In this document: positions 1-12,205 of the stretch, piece after piece
Layout of the letters: each line of letters opens with the position of its first letter
Numbering within the stretch: the first letter of the stretch is position 1
From: Pictodentalium vernedei
Lineage: Eukaryota; Mollusca; Scaphopoda; Dentaliida; Dentaliidae
NCBI GenBank assembly: GCA_031216915.1
Contig: CM062293.1
Location: 149,924,285 to 149,988,284, forward strand
Direction of reading: 5' to 3'
DNA length: 64,000 nucleotides
Notes under the pieces: model-generated
What the model saw: only the letters and a program-made list of their open reading frames with translations
Told to the model about the DNA's origin: nothing
Databases searched by the model: none
Translations under genes and position numbers: made by a program

Positions 1-1196
1 ATTCGATTTATACGAACTAGAAACATATTACCCATGACGCGGACGAACAACTCTTCACAGTTTTGTGGGAGCACTTAGTTTTTGGCTCTTTCTGGCCGAA
101 AACCTGGTCAAGTTGGATACATGCAATGCAACAAATTATGCGAGAAACAATCGAAGTTTTGATAATGCGAGTGAGTGGAACTAGTGACGAGGAATAGAGA
201 TTTGTTCCTTTGTTTATTATCACGTTCACTTGCTAGCCGCTCGGGCAAAAGACAAGACTGAGGTCTATATTTGTCTGCTAAAATATGCAACACGCAGAAC
301 GCACACGTGCGTTGCGCACGTTTTGATAAAGTGTTAATTGCCACTTTTATAATGCACTCAGCTTTAAGTCATTGAGAAAATGCTTTAAAAGCAAGATCCC
401 CACGCAGGAGGTATTGAGAATCATTTTACGGGCATCGTGACGTTAAATCTCAGAACGTCATGTCAAATTACAAAGATGGTCATCAATGAAAATTCAATAA
501 AAGTGTTGAAATTTTATATAAAATATTGTTCTATGGTGCTTCTCGTATAAAATTGTTATCAAATTCTGATTCTAAAATAAATTTGCCCCATTTGTGAACG
601 TTGTGTAGGAAACACTAGGTAACTAAAACTTGCTGGGTGGGGTTAAAAATAGCCCCCACCACAGCGGGAGGGTCAGACCACGATCGGTTATTTGAGTTTT
701 GAATGATTCATAGATAGCACTATCAGGGAGATCGTTTATTTGTATGGAACGCACGCACAAAATGAGAATCTTGGAGTTTTGCGTGGATACCAACTATTAT
801 CGCACAAGTGGGCACAGGGAATTATGTATTTCCGAGTGGCTTTGCCGTCCCATCCTTGATCTCTCTCTACAACTGGATTTCTGAAACACTTATTGGTCAC
901 AGATAGAAAAGTGCCTCACCTGCCGCCATCTTGGGGGGGGGGGGGGGCAATTGTTCCTATAAATAGACAACGCTCAACAAAAAAATCTCGAAAGTTTTCA
1001 ATTTTCCGACCCAATCCCCGATCGGTTTTAAAAGAATATACTTTGATGTCTGCGAAAAATGAAGATGTCGGCGATATGTACATATTTGAAACATATTTTA
1101 GTTATTATTGACAAAAGCAAGTGTTGAGATTAGAAAGCTGACACCGTATTTCGAGTTCTCGTGCTAGCATTTCGTTTGATTATGTGAAAGCTGCTA
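1..1196. other. Unassigned AT-rich sequence
   Basis: I see no coding region, RNA gene or clear mobile element. The only notable feature is a run of 15 G at 933-947. Short open frames on both strands lack any recognisable motif. Confidence 0.6.
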
Positions 1197-1213
1197 CACC
1201 CTGACCTAGTCAG

Positions 1214-1248
1214 GCTGTTATGATGTGACTGCAGTCACAGCATAACAG
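1214..1248. repeat. Short palindrome
   Basis: CTGTTATG and CATAACAG flank a TGTGACTGCAGTCACA core, making a near-perfect hairpin of about 35 nt. It resembles the centres of the palindromic MITEs elsewhere in the window but has no recognisable TTAA ends. Confidence 0.6.
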
Positions 1249-1257
1249 CTTTCATCA

Positions 1258-1505
1258 AGCCTGGAAATGAGCAATCTGTCATTTGCAGAATGAGGTCCCC
1301 AGAGGGTGAATTTGCTGATGCTATTCCATATAGTGGGCCAGTTCATCTTCTGGGTACCTCTCTCTCTTTAGGCTTGAGACATTGATTCAGATTGAGGTTC
1401 ACGGAGGGTAAATTTGGTGATGCTACCCTGCTGTACGTCAAATCAAATTCACCCTCTTGGGACCTCATTCTGCAGATGACAGTCTGCTTATTTTCAGGCT
1501 TGGGT
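1258..1505. repeat. Diverged inverted repeat (foldback)
   Basis: The left arm near 1267-1312 (AGCAATCTGTCATTTGCAGA onward) matches the reverse complement of 1445-1492. A shorter internal motif (GAGGGTGAATTTGCTGATGC, 1303 on) is also repeated directly near 1405. This fits an old foldback or MITE. No flanking duplication is evident. Confidence 0.5.
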
Positions 1506-1741
1506 TTCAGTTCAACAAATGTCATCGATCTGAAGTGTTGACTCCTTTTATTGACTGGATGGCATTTTGGGATGTGTGGAGGGCGTGTAGGCAAGTTTAG
1601 CTGCAGTGTTTTTCGCTGGTGTTCAAGTAATCATGTTGCATAGAGCCTGCCTACTCATGAGATAATCGTTGGTATCCAAGCAAACACACCAGATACCCTC
1701 TATTTATTTATCAGTTTGTATTTTCGTCCCAGTGTAACACT

Positions 1742-1953
1742 CTAATCCTTCATCTAACGAACGGCCTGCGTAATTTACAAATTGAGCAGTAAAAATAGAT
1801 ATATTTCAAACAATTTCAATAAAACTACAGCATGTGACCCCTGTTTGGAATGAGCTCATCTGATATGGTGTGTTGAAATTTTTTTGAAAATTTTAAAAAA
1901 AAATGAAATAAAATAATAAATTTTGATATCGTGTGCTTTTGGTAATGGGCTAA
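1742..1953. mobile_element. Degenerate TTAA-type MITE, sub-family B
   Basis: Both ends are mutated versions of the sub-family B termini (CTAATCCTTCATCTAACG on the left, GGTAATGGGCTAA on the right). The characteristic inner right arm TTTTGATATCGTGTGC is present. The central hairpin is eroded: GTGACCCC is kept on the left but the right half is largely gone. Confidence 0.7.
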
Positions 1954-2909
1954 ACTTTATCTTGTTCGAAAATATATATAAATATTGTCTGCACTGCAAA
2001 CTGAAACAGTCACTTATTATCATTACACAACTGGTCGATGCGTTAACATTACATTCAGTGATTGTATGCTTTCTCTGCACATTGCACACAATTTAATTTT
2101 TTGTTGTCTTTGTTTGACAGTAAGTCTCAAATTATAGGCATCACCCTTTGTCGAAATTCCAAACAGATGAAAAATTATTAATTATTAGTTATTACTTCAT
2201 CACATCGCCCACAGCGCTCGTATCGCGCATAGTCTGTGTGACTGACTTAACAAGGAAGCTTCAGCACAAGGCATCAGAAGAGAACAGTGTTTCTTGCGTT
2301 GTTCTGCATGGGGTGTAAAGGCAGAAACAAAGTAGCAAGAAGAAGCAATAACCATTGGCATGCGACCACCACTGTAGAGCTATATCATGTAAAAATCCAT
2401 CTTAATTGTATGGTTACACACAAAGGCATTTTTGTTCAATATCTGTAAATTGCATTAACAAAATATCAATTTTCTAGATGAGCGCTAAGAAATATCGATA
2501 TACTTCACTGTTACCATATTGTTTATCTGTTTATTGAGAGATTAATAGACAAATTACTGTCATGCCTTGGTAAATTCACAACCTAATCACGCGGTTAGTT
2601 TGCCACTTTAATTAGTTGTGGAAAGTAAACATGCCAACCAGAATAATTCAATTGACGATGTTTTTCTCCCATGATATGATCCTCGTAAAATGGGTATGAA
2701 GAGGATCTCGACGCGGCTTATGAAGAGGATCTCGGCGCGGCTTATGAGAAAATACCATGTCGCTGATGAGAATTCTGTAAAACAACGAGAGCAGCATGGA
2801 AACAGAAATTAATAATTCCTGCAAATTCTCCAGTAATTGCAAAAATTCTGATTTTCAACGAAATAGAATACAGAGTAATTATCTGCGGAATATTTGTACT
2901 TTGTTCATG
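1954..2909. other. Unassigned; one 24-bp tandem duplication
   Basis: No gene is visible. At 2697-2746 a 24-bp unit (GAAGAGGATCTCGACGCGGC and the bases after it) occurs twice in tandem with one difference. The rest is AT-rich with no recognised repeat. Confidence 0.5.
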
Positions 2910-3040
2910 CACTCTAAATAAGTTGGGTTAAAAATGAACCCAAATCATCTTGGTTGAGTGAATATGGACCCACTTGGGTTCTTATTCACTCAACCTAGTT
3001 GATTTGGGTTGATTTTTAACCCTATTGATTTTAGAGTGTG
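2910..3040. mobile_element. MITE with CACTCTAAA termini
   Basis: An element of about 130 bp with inverted ends CACTCTAAA/TTTAGAGTG. Its long internal palindrome is built from GGGTT/AACCC motifs (GTTGAGTGAATATGG against TTATTCACTCAAC). It is flanked by TG on both sides, compatible with a 2-bp target duplication. A second full copy lies at 31.2 kb and a half copy at 45.7 kb. Non-autonomous: no coding capacity. Confidence 0.8.
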
Positions 3041-3492
3041 CCCATTGTGCCGTGAATGTTATTGTAGCCTAAATCTGGTTTGAGAAAATCAAAACTCGAT
3101 ATACAAGTAACTTTGACAGTCAGAATTATACCGTAACTGACTTGGGATACGTGAAAACAGTTGATCTCCAATAGACGGTGTTTCAAGTTGCATAAAAACC
3201 AATTTCTGGGAATCGATGTCAAATAAATTCTGACTGAAATCGCTAGTTTTTCTCGGAGATTTATGACTTCGACCCACCCTCCACAATTAACTGGTTCGGT
3301 GCTAGAAACCCGCATTTCGGATTCACTAAAAATCCAAGGTACCGCAAACAAAGTCTTATGTTCTTACCAGGTGCTTCATTTTCAGTAAATATCGGTACAC
3401 AGATAATGCAGCTAGGAAACGTAAACCCATACTTGAAGAAAAAAACAAACTTACTACTCCTAAATGGTTTTATGCTCAAATCCCAAGTGAAA

Positions 3493-3556
3493 ACCCCAGG
3501 AACTGAATCGGTACTTGTTTACTGTGGTAAACAATATCTGTTTTACTGGTAAAATT

Positions 3557-3588
<32 letters not shown>

Positions 3589-4097
3589 TTGGTGTTTAAG
3601 GTCACATACTTATGCACGACGGCTAATCGTGACCGTGACAATTTTACGGGTGGAGGAAGCCGGAGTACCCGGAGAGAACCACCGAACATCGACGAGCAAA
3701 TGCCAGCTCCTCAACATTCTAACTCTGTTCAAGCTCCGCTCAAGCAGGGTTACAGCGGTTGAAGACATGTGCACCATTGACGTGCAGTACGCCTTGGTAC
3801 ACGGCGTTATCGTGCCCCCATGTAGGCAACCGGGATAAAGTGCCTTGCTCAAAGACACAGCGCGGGTCGTCCCGGACGGGGATCGAACTCGGGACCTCTA
3901 GCATAGAAGTCCAACACTCTACCACTGAGCCACCGCGCTTCCTACTGGTAAATTAGGAGCCGGTAATCAATTCCTGGCGTAGAAGTCCTCTAGAATGGGC
4001 AACATTAGTAAAACGGCTGGGTGGACTTGACTTTGTATCCATATTGCAGCCACGATTAGCCATAGTGTAGAAATGTGCAACCTTAAACACCAAAACG

Positions 4098-4172
<75 letters not shown>
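3493..4172 (+). mobile_element. Short retroelement 3' unit with (AAAT)n tail, interrupted by a SINE
   Basis: Sequence at 3493-3553 continues at 3953-4172 once the SINE at 3554-3942 is removed. A homologous uninterrupted copy lies at 4278-4482. The unit ends in CCTTAAACACCAA followed by about 20 AAAT repeats (4096-4172). It shares this terminal motif with the tRNA-derived SINE inserted into it. It may be a SINE or the 3' end of the LINE that mobilises the SINE; no coding part is present. Confidence 0.65.
3554..3942 (-). mobile_element. Full-length tRNA-derived SINE
   Basis: Read on the minus strand, the element starts with a tRNA-like head containing an A box (TGGCTCAGTGGTAGAGTG) and a B box (GAGTTCGATCCC). 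A conserved body follows (GCAAGGCACTTTATCCC ... TCTCTCCGGGTACTCCGG ... CCACCCGTAAAATTGTCACG), then CCTTAAACACCAATAAAT and an (AAAT)n tail. TACTGGTAAA directly flanks both ends (3544-3553 and 3943-3952), a clean target-site duplication. Transcription would be by RNA polymerase III. It is the best complete reference copy of this SINE in the window. Confidence 0.93.
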
Positions 4173-4174
<2 letters not shown>

Positions 4175-4277
4175 GCATTTCGTCCATTCAGTGCACCAGG
4201 GCGTCATCTATAATGCTTTAGCATTGCCGGCGGAGCTCTGTTGCACCCAGCGCATGCTATATATTTTCCCCGTGGGG

Positions 4278-4482
4278 ACCCCAGTGCTTGATTACTGTGG
4301 CAAACGAGCTATGTGTTACGGGTAAAATAGGACCCGGCAAACAAAGTCTGGGGTGGAAGTCCTCTAAAATGGGCAACATGGATGTAATCGATTGGTTGGA
4401 CTTGACCTTATATCCATGTTGTGGTCACGATTGGCCATTGTACTGAAATATATGACCTTAAACACCAATAACTAAATAAATG
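4278..4482 (+). mobile_element. Second copy of the 3' unit ending ACCTTAAACACCAA
   Basis: Homologous to the split copy at 3493-4172: CCCCAG..., GTTTACTGTGG-like, GAAGTCCTCTAAAATGGGC, GGTTGGACTTGACC and ACCTTAAACACCAATAACTAAATAAAT are collinear. It lacks the nested SINE and therefore shows the pre-insertion arrangement. The tail is short. Confidence 0.7.
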
Positions 4483-4993
4483 ATATATATTTTTACAACA
4501 TGGGAAACACGCTTGATAGACACAGTGCGCTAATATTTGACTTCCTGACCCATTATTAACGCAGGCTATCTGCATGTGAGCCCTTGTGCCTGCCATGTGT
4601 GCCATGGTGCCTGTCATGTGAGCCATGGTGCCTGCTAACACTCAACCGGTAAATCCACCCAACCCTTTCTTCTAATTACAACATTAGTCATTTAACGTTT
4701 TCCAAATTCTGTTATGCTTAATTCGATGAACGCCATATTCTTTAGATTACCATCTTTCTATTTTCATTGAAAAAAATGTGATCTTTCGCCGTGCCAGCCC
4801 CAGCGTTATTTTTCAGATATGGAAGCAGCTAACATAAGCACCAGCTTGCTGGATCCATTTTCCAAACCACAATTTATATTTTACTACTTTTATGTGTATT
4901 TTTATCTTTATATATTTCTTCGGAAATAAAATATTGTCAAACAAGTAATTTAGCCGATGAAAATTATGCCATAGCTGACTTGCAGGGCTTGAT

Positions 4994-5232
4994 TTAACCC
5001 TTTACCCAACGTAACGCCCAAAACCGGCCAGCGCTATTCTCAAAAATCGCCAATTAATTTTCATTATTTTTCATTTTTGATCTCAAAAACATAGGTTATG
5101 ACCCCTCGTTGGAACGAGCTCGTTCCAACGAGACGTCATAACCTATGTTTTTGAGATCAAAAATGAAAAAATAGTTATTCAAGAATTTTGTTTGCAAGAG
5201 TCGTCTGCTCTTCATGTTAGGTAAAAGGTTAA
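4994..5232. mobile_element. TTAA-type MITE, sub-family A
   Basis: TTAACCCTTTACCCAACG starts the element and GTAAAAGGTTAA ends it. A long palindrome (ATTTTTGATCTCAAAAACAT ...) surrounds a shortened central hairpin GACCCCTCGTTGGAACGAG/CTCGTTCCAACGAG. The TTAA flanks and CCC/GGG tips resemble piggyBac superfamily ends, so a piggyBac-like transposase probably mobilised it in trans (inference). No coding sequence. Confidence 0.88.
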
Positions 5233-6099
5233 CTGAATTCGCATAGCGATTTTCGAAACTACTATGAAGTTCTCATTTTCTTACCAATTACTTTATTTTG
5301 AAGAAGCATCAAATTATATTTTGTCTTCAGATTTGTTACAGTTTATTGGAGAGTGACTATCATAAACCTTATCGGTCGTATTCGGATAGAAATTTTTAAC
5401 TGGGATTCACAGTATCCAGTTTGATCAATATAGGTCTTTGAACGAAAATTCTGGTTGCCAAGGCAACGAATGCGATGACTTAAGATTTCATATTCCATAT
5501 GTCGCATTGGAAGTACTTTTTAAAAGCAGTTTTTTTATGATACATCCACCCTCGCTTATATTAGATGAGATTCCGCGTTAATACTTCTCAAATTCGCGAT
5601 ATGTCAACAGAGAAACTTTTTAGCACAAGTTACATTGGTCTCTTGGCGTTTTAGCCTTCACCTGCGTTCTAAGACCAGGAGGGCCAATGACCTAAAGCAT
5701 TCCTCGTTAATTATTTTTCAATTATCTCTAGCCTTTTCTCTGCATTTAAATATGTTTTTTTCTTCTTGCCCGTCTTCTGAACACGTAATTGTGACCTGTT
5801 TGTGATTATCTCGCTATTTTTTCGGTTGCAAAATTCTAGCCAACGAAATTATTTGTGAACTGTTTCTAACTTATACAGTTCGTTTATTACTTTAAGCATT
5901 CGGCGTCTTTGTGGAGGGATGGGGGCACTTTTGCAAGTTTTTTTTCGAATGAGGGTGTTAACCCCCTCGATTCTTATATTGGCTTCAAAGTTTGGGATTT
6001 TGTCTCATCAAAAGAGAATGCAAGTCAGCTGTCAATTTGAGATTGTTGAGATCGATTTTGCCAGAGTTATGGTCTTTCTGGATTAATATATGGTAAATA
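5233..6099. other. Unassigned AT-rich sequence
   Basis: No gene, RNA or recognised repeat is visible. Confidence 0.5.
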
Positions 6100-6790
6100 A
6101 TTTGGTTTATTACACGCCTGTTCCAAGTAATCACCATCTACAGCAACACTAAACCATGTGGGAAATGAAAATCTGTTCCGCAGATATGTGCAGGACGGAA
6201 ATTGTTGGCGGATTACTTTTAAAAAGAAGCGAAATTTCACTGGAATTTTTTTACAAATCGTGCAACGCAATAATTACAATTTGAATCGCTAGCGGTAGCT
6301 GAAAATCATCCCCTGAGTTTCAATGTGTTCTATGTGCCAGTGCACATTAGAACTCCGGGGACGAAACGGTAACGCGGGTTCCCCTCGCTAATTTGGTAGG
6401 CGATAAAATGTGTTCTTTTTGTTGATAGTTGTCAAATGAATTGCAGAGTGTCCTAATAATTGTTTTTATTGACTTGAAGGCGTATAATAAACAGAACGAC
6501 ACGCATGTGTGAATTGGTTAATCGATATGGCACGAGTGCCAGCGCGGAAGGATAGAACGAGAAGACAGAGGCACTTGTGCCATCGCGGAAGGATAAAACC
6601 CGAGGCCTCTGGCCTCTCGTTCTATCCTTCCGTGCTAGCACTCGTGCTATGTCGATTAACCCATCCAGACATGCGTGTCGTTCTGTGTTTATTTTACGCC
6701 TTCAAGTCTGTAAAAACAATTATTAGGACACTCGGCAATTCAATTGACAACTATCAACAAAAAGAACACATTTTATCGCCAACCAAAGTT
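6100..6790. mobile_element. Large compound foldback element
   Basis: A nearly 400-bp inverted repeat (6393-6790) folds about a centre near 6595. Each arm carries AAAATGTGTTCTTTTTGTTG-type sequence, ACGACACGCATGTG, a GTTAATCGATATGGCACGAG-type block and GCGGAAGGATAGAACGAG. The left flank (6100-6392) includes a degenerate version of the CCCCTGAGTTCCAATGTG hairpin. This flank, plus one arm, is present in opposite orientation at 24.0-24.5 kb. An extra arm fragment sits at 6792-6876. No coding sequence. The ends are not exactly defined. Confidence 0.75.
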
Positions 6791-6876
6791 GTGGCCTCTC
6801 GTTCTATCCTTCCGCGCTGGCACTCTTGCTTTATCGATTAATCCATTTACACACGCGTGCCGTTCTGTGTATTTCC

Positions 6877-7799
6877 GAGTGATAATTTGAATTTCGTTTC
6901 TTCAATTAACTTCAACTTTTCATACCCCAACTCTCGAAGAGATTGGGAGGAAGGGCGGGAGTATGCAAGATTACATCCGTTTGCATGCACACAGCTCTAT
7001 CACTCCACTTGGCACAAGTGGAGGTATACCGGCATCTTTGATGCAATGTCTTATTGGGTCGGTGAATAAATTGGATGAAGTGTGATGCGGCTGCAGGATT
7101 GAATTATCGTTTATGAACACGCTGTTATGGGGGTTAACCAATATATAATAAAATTTTAATATGACTGTGTGGTCTGAAGTGCCAACAGAGAATTAATCAC
7201 CCGTCATTTGTTCAAAAAGTACACACAACCATGTAGTCTAAACATAATTATAACCTCCTCAGAGAGAGATCAAATTTTTATTAATTGTATTTTTTACAAC
7301 GAACGGATTGATCCTTTTTGAGTTGCCGTCTCTTGGGAAGTTCTAAAATATACGCCCCAGTAAAAGTTTAGCACCACCAAATATTTTTGTGTCATATCAA
7401 TAAACAATAATCATAGTAAAAGTAGTTGGGAAACGATGAATGGGCAGCATTCAGAGCAGGTAGCATCTCAACAGAATTGTCGAAAAAATAAAATTCAGAG
7501 TTCGTACAGGTTCATGAAAGTACTTCAATTTTAAAAAAAAAAACATATGAAACGTCGGGTCCTTGAAATTGCTTGAAAATCGGACATACTTGGAAAAAGA
7601 CACGCGTACAGTATATAAAAATGTATTTTAGCAACAGCTTGACTGTTTTCATGTGTCTATATATGTATAAGCAGTTGTGGTATTCGTGTGTTCTTGTAAC
7701 AATTGTATATTTATTGACTGAAATAATAACGTAGCTAAAACTGATCCTTGGGAAGCTCTCGTCATACACTGTCCCCACCCCCGGCGCAAAGCACAAATT
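6877..7799. other. Unassigned sequence
   Basis: Nothing recognisable as a gene or repeat on either strand. Confidence 0.5.
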
Positions 7800-8020
7800 C
7801 GCAGTGGCATTGCCGGGCCGGGATTCTCTAATAGGGTCTAACCTCGCCAGTTTTTTTTTTTGGGGGGGGGGATGATATTTGAAAGGCCGATGTGGGGGTT
7901 TTCGGTTGCCTTCCCAAGTCCTAACTGGGTCCCTTCCGTCGTTGCCCCCCCCCCCCCACTTCCCCGAAGGGAAGTGGGATGAGGGGGCAGCGACAAGAGG
8001 GTCCTAGTTGAGACTACCCA
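7800..8020 (+). repeat. Poly-T/poly-G repeat, copy 1
   Basis: CGCCAG followed by a T run, a G run and GATGATATTTG is shared, in reverse orientation, with 45757-45872. Both copies also share the motif GAGGGTCCTAGT. A C run (7945-7957) and a CTTCCCCGAAGGGAAG hairpin lie within it. The class is not recognised. Confidence 0.55.
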
Positions 8021-10221
8021 CCCCCGACACACACCTTGAGAATTTCTTGCAAAATGTAATGCTCTGAGAGTAAATCTGAGGCATTTGAAGTGTTTGTAGC
8101 CCTATAGCGGAGACGACTTTGGGGCTCTATGTTGTGTAATACTTGCATTGGGCCAATTTCTTTTTTTTGTGGAGTGGGGGGTGGTGGGGTGGAGGGTGGA
8201 GGATGTACTGAGGGTGGATGATGTAATGAAGAGTCGGCTTTGTTTTCTTTGTGACAGAGCTTCTTCTTCCCTTGAGGTGGAAGAAACTTTTGGGGAATAT
8301 TAGGTGTAATCGTATATACATCTGAAAGTCATCTTGATGATTAAATAATTTGCAGTACTTAGCAAAGCACCGTTGTGAGCGCAACGCTCCTATCTTCATC
8401 TAAGCTGAAGTGAAGGACCTTCACAGGAATATTGCATGGGATGTGGGTACCTCCAATGTAACAGTCGACGTCGAGGTTTAGATATGCGCCATTATGGAGC
8501 TTGTTGGCGCAACTTGATCTCGGTTGGAAACGGAAGCGCATGAAATTTTTTGATCTATTACACAGGATGACCGGATGATGATGATGATTTATTTAGCACT
8601 GTACGTACATGTATGCCATACAATATGATAATGTGGTGCTAAAATATACAAACAGACATGATTGGAAAGTACAGAACAAGGAGATGTCATAGCCAGATTG
8701 GCTGTGTACCTGACACCCCCCGAAATCATGATGATGAGGCATTGCAGAAGATTATGACAGTTAATCAAAATATTTTTTAATGAGTATTGTGTTTATAAGG
8801 AATTTTGCGATATGGGCAAATAATTTTGTACTGTGATATTGAGAAATAAAAATAAGTATGAAGTTTTTATGGCCTAAATGGTATGTGGGAATGAAATATG
8901 TGAGAGTGAGGTCTAGAAGCGAGGGTACATGTTTTTGCCTAATCTCCTAGCGACCGGATATGTATGTGTATAAAAAAACTTTACCTTGACCTCAAAGGTA
9001 ACTGTCAGGATGACAGAGATGAACTGAAAGATACCCTCCCAATTGTTAAGGTAGTTCATCAAAAGTATGAATATATTGTGATGACACGGCAATGTATTCA
9101 TGGATGTGTTTACGGATCCACATTTCCCAACCTTTCATTTGATGACTTCGGAAGAGAAGGTTAGAGCTGACCACACGGTTACGTTTACGCCGATAGATAC
9201 TGTAAACAGAAGCCGATGTAGTACTCAGTTATCTAGTTGTCGGCATTTGCCCAATCAGTTTCTTGAAGACACCAAGCACTAAAGCCACCAGTCAAATTCT
9301 GGACGGAATTCGACTCTGTTAAGGCTTGGGACCAGCCTAGACCTGAAATAATCCAACGCCAATGTTTAAATCAAACCGTTGATTCGCTGTTCTGACCAAC
9401 TGAAATATTACAGAAGATGGAATCTAAAAAATGTCACAAACATTCATTTTCTTTGAATCAATGCAAAAAATGTTTCCAATCCAGACTTGATGTGACCGAA
9501 TCTTTGATGACAATATCATTATGAAGGAGGATTCACCACAACTGTAGCCATATGATTGCGCCTCGTAATTCTACTAATTGTGTTAATATCTTGATGATTT
9601 CAATGTGAATTAAATTCTTATTGACTGGAATATCTATAACAGGAGCGTGAAAGAATGTCCTTGTATCTAGATAAATAAAGGGAGTCACATTAAATGAAAA
9701 GTAGTCTGCACGCCAACTCCACGAAAAGTAACAAAATCTAATTCCGAACAGAATTAAACTGGTTGATTGAGAGCTTGAGATGGTACCTGAAGACCAGACT
9801 TGCAAATTTGAAATCCATAGACTACACGGAAAAACACGCGCTGCTCCATGAACTGTAGGTTTGGTTATCGAGTTTCCAATTTTCTAATGAACTGGCAACT
9901 AAAAGAAAGGATGGGTGCCAAATTATTTTGTGAATAACTAAATAACACTATGAATGTACGATGTAAATCCAAACTCAGATCATTTTGCGTAATTTGTTTT
10001 TGGTACTAAGAAAAAATTAAAATCCAGGAAAAGGGGAGGGATGAACAGGGGGAGGAGGTATAGTCACCTCACGTTTGTCCCAGATTGTGTGAATGGATTA
10101 GGATTTTATTATAAGGTTTATAAGTATGGAGAGACTAGATGAGAAAAGAAAATGCACCTCATGGACTCATTTACTTATCTCTCCAATCGCTTTTTGTATC
10201 AATAACTATTCTGTCATATCG
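8021..10221. other. Unassigned sequence
   Basis: No supported gene. Low-complexity GTGGGG/GATGATG tracts occur near 8160-8225 and 8565-8585. Short open frames show no domain or conserved motif. Confidence 0.5.
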
Positions 10222-10461
10222 TTAACCTACGTAACAGTTTTATCTGCCCAGGCAGTGCTATTAACAAAAATCGCTTTTAAAATGTTATAACTACTTCAAT
10301 GTTTTCCTTCAAAACATGCCTTGTGCCCCTGATTGGATCGAGCTGGTCGTTCCAGTAAGGGATCTTAAACTATATTTTTTAAGAAACAAACTAATATTTT
10401 GTTTTTATTCAAGTATATTTTTGCAGGTGTTCTCTTCTAACTGTGTTAGGTAATGAGTTAA
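10222..10461. mobile_element. Degenerate TTAA-type MITE, sub-family A
   Basis: TTAACCTACGTAAC at the left and GTTAGGTAATGAGTTAA at the right correspond to sub-family A ends. The centre TGCCCCTGATTGGATCGAGC/GTTCCAGTAAGGG is a mutated form of the shared hairpin. It is older than the copies at 20.6, 49.4 and 50.4 kb, judged by divergence. Confidence 0.72.
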
Positions 10462-10489
10462 TATCACAGGGGTCAGTTGTAGTATAGTG

Positions 10490-10691
10490 TTAATCCTCTG
10501 CACACTGATGTTAAACTAACAAAATTTCAAGCATAAACTTTTTCCCATAATGCAACTAGGAATTTAATCAATACAGTCTTGTTTTACGGAGCTCATGGAG
10601 CTCCGTCAAACAAGATTGGATTGATTAAATTTCTAATTGCATAATAGCAAAAAAAACGCGGCTTGAAATTTCGATATTGACAGAGGGTTAA
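10490..10691. mobile_element. TTAA-type MITE, sub-family C
   Basis: The element runs from TTAATCCTCTG to CAGAGGGTTAA, a TTAA flank with CCCTCTG-like inverted tips. Its central palindrome is TTTAATCAATACAGTCTTG ... CAAGATTGGATTGATTAAAT with a GGAGCTCATGGAGCTCC apex. A related copy lies at 60.3 kb. Confidence 0.82.
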
Positions 10692-10933
10692 AGAAACGTA
10701 TTAATAATACATATATTATGTTCCTGACACCTCAGTTTCAAATTACTTCATACGGTCCCAAAATTTACACAAAACGTTTTTGTTTAAAACATTAAGCTTG
10801 TTTTTTATGTACTGAAATACAAACATATTATGTAACGCTGCAATTAAGAGGATTTTTCGAAATACTTTTTCGATCTGTAAAGCTGTGGTATAATTTATTT
10901 CCTTGGAAACATATTCATCGTAGCTTTGCCGGT

Positions 10934-11131
10934 GACGGCGTGTACTAAGACGTCATGCACGTCGAAGGTATACTTGCCTTCAACCATTGCCAATTCCGCT
11001 TGTGCCAGAGTAAGTAAGTTAGAGAGTCTGGCAGTTGCTCGACGTTACTCGGCGGTTCTCTCCGGGTCCTCCGGCTTCCTCCGCCCGAGACCCTGTCTGT
11101 CGAAAGTGGCGTTAAACCCAATAAATAAAAG
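10934..11131 (+). mobile_element. 5'-truncated SINE (body and tail)
   Basis: It contains the body of the SINE seen at 3.6 and 63 kb (GGCGTGTACTAAGACGTC, GTTCTCTCCGGGTCCTCCGG, GGCGTTAAACCCAATAAATA) but no tRNA head. GTAGCTTTGCCGGT before and GTAGTTTTGCAGTG after fit a diverged target-site duplication, so it inserted already truncated. Confidence 0.82.
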
Positions 11132-11145
11132 GTAGTTTTGCAGTG

Positions 11146-12139
11146 CATGGGTTTGTAATCGTCAGCAGAAATGCGGGGCAGCAAAACCACATTTCAGCAG
11201 CTGGTCGCAAAATCACCTCATGTTTATTTTGACCAGGGCACACACCAATGATTTCGTCATCAACGCAAATGTGTTAGGAATTTCAGTTGTTTTTCCATAA
11301 TGTGGCCTTCGGCACCCAAAATGTTAACAACAGACAAGTTCATTACAAATTGTGTTTCTGTGATCTGTGCCCCAACCGCTCTCCATTTACTTTTACTGTT
11401 AAAGTTCCCCTGCCAGTACGTACCTAATAACGGCCACCAATCCCATGTAAGTAAGAAAAGATACGTTGAAATTACTTTCTGTCAATCGAATGCTCATATA
11501 ACGTGTACTTCCCAAGTAATTTGATAACCATAATTACTCATATTTTAATTTATAGTTAAATAAGGAGATATTATTTTGATCAAGATTGCAATTTTGTAAT
11601 GATTATAAGCTAATTGTAAAATGTGGAGCAGTTTTACTTTTTATCACTACAGCTAAGATATCTGTACAAGACGATGGTATCTTTGGTTGGATTTATTGGA
11701 GGAGCAAGAATTTAGTATTGATTTCGTGAATTGTTTTGTCAATACCGTGGTGTGCCTTATCCCATTAATCAACGAGCAGTGCGCTGTGAGTAACGATGCT
11801 TTATGAATATTCATGTCAGAGGTCGACAATTTTGGAAAGTTAGATTATGAATCATATTTGCTCGATGACTTTGATGTGTGAGATATAACACGGCTTATGA
11901 AATAATGTAATATGAAGCGAAATAACTGCGTTTTATTGATATTAGTATCTTGTACCAATTTACAGTTTTATCTTTATCAATTCTCAAATCAAAACGATTA
12001 GATCTATTTGATCTAAGGCATGATTAGAGCTGAGTAGACTGAAACTGGTATGTTTATGAACCCTTCACCTAGTACATGAACTGGGAAATAATATTGAATT
12101 TGTCGAACATAAAAAAAATCATCGAAACTTTCGACCTAG
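11146..12139. other. Unassigned sequence
   Basis: No gene, RNA or repeat recognised. It could include the promoter or 5' region of the possible exon that follows, but no TATA box or initiator stands out. Confidence 0.4.
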
Positions 12140-12202
12140 CAGTTGTTTCTGGTCGAGTGTCGTCTGCCTAAATGGCAGACGACACTCGACCAGAAACAAC
12201 TG
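12140..12202. repeat. Perfect 29-bp-arm hairpin
   Basis: CAGTTGTTTCTGGTCGAGTG and nine more bases are repeated exactly in reverse complement around a 5-nt loop (TAAAT). It ends three bases before the ATG of the possible exon at 12206. Perfect identity of the arms implies a recent origin or a copy of a foldback MITE core. In a transcript it would form a very stable stem just upstream of the start codon. Confidence 0.9.
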
Positions 12203-12205
12203 TTC

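Noticed and set aside
3953-4207. A hydrophobic FIYLFIYLFIYL membrane protein
   Set aside because: It is the (AAAT)n tail of a retroelement read on the opposite strand.
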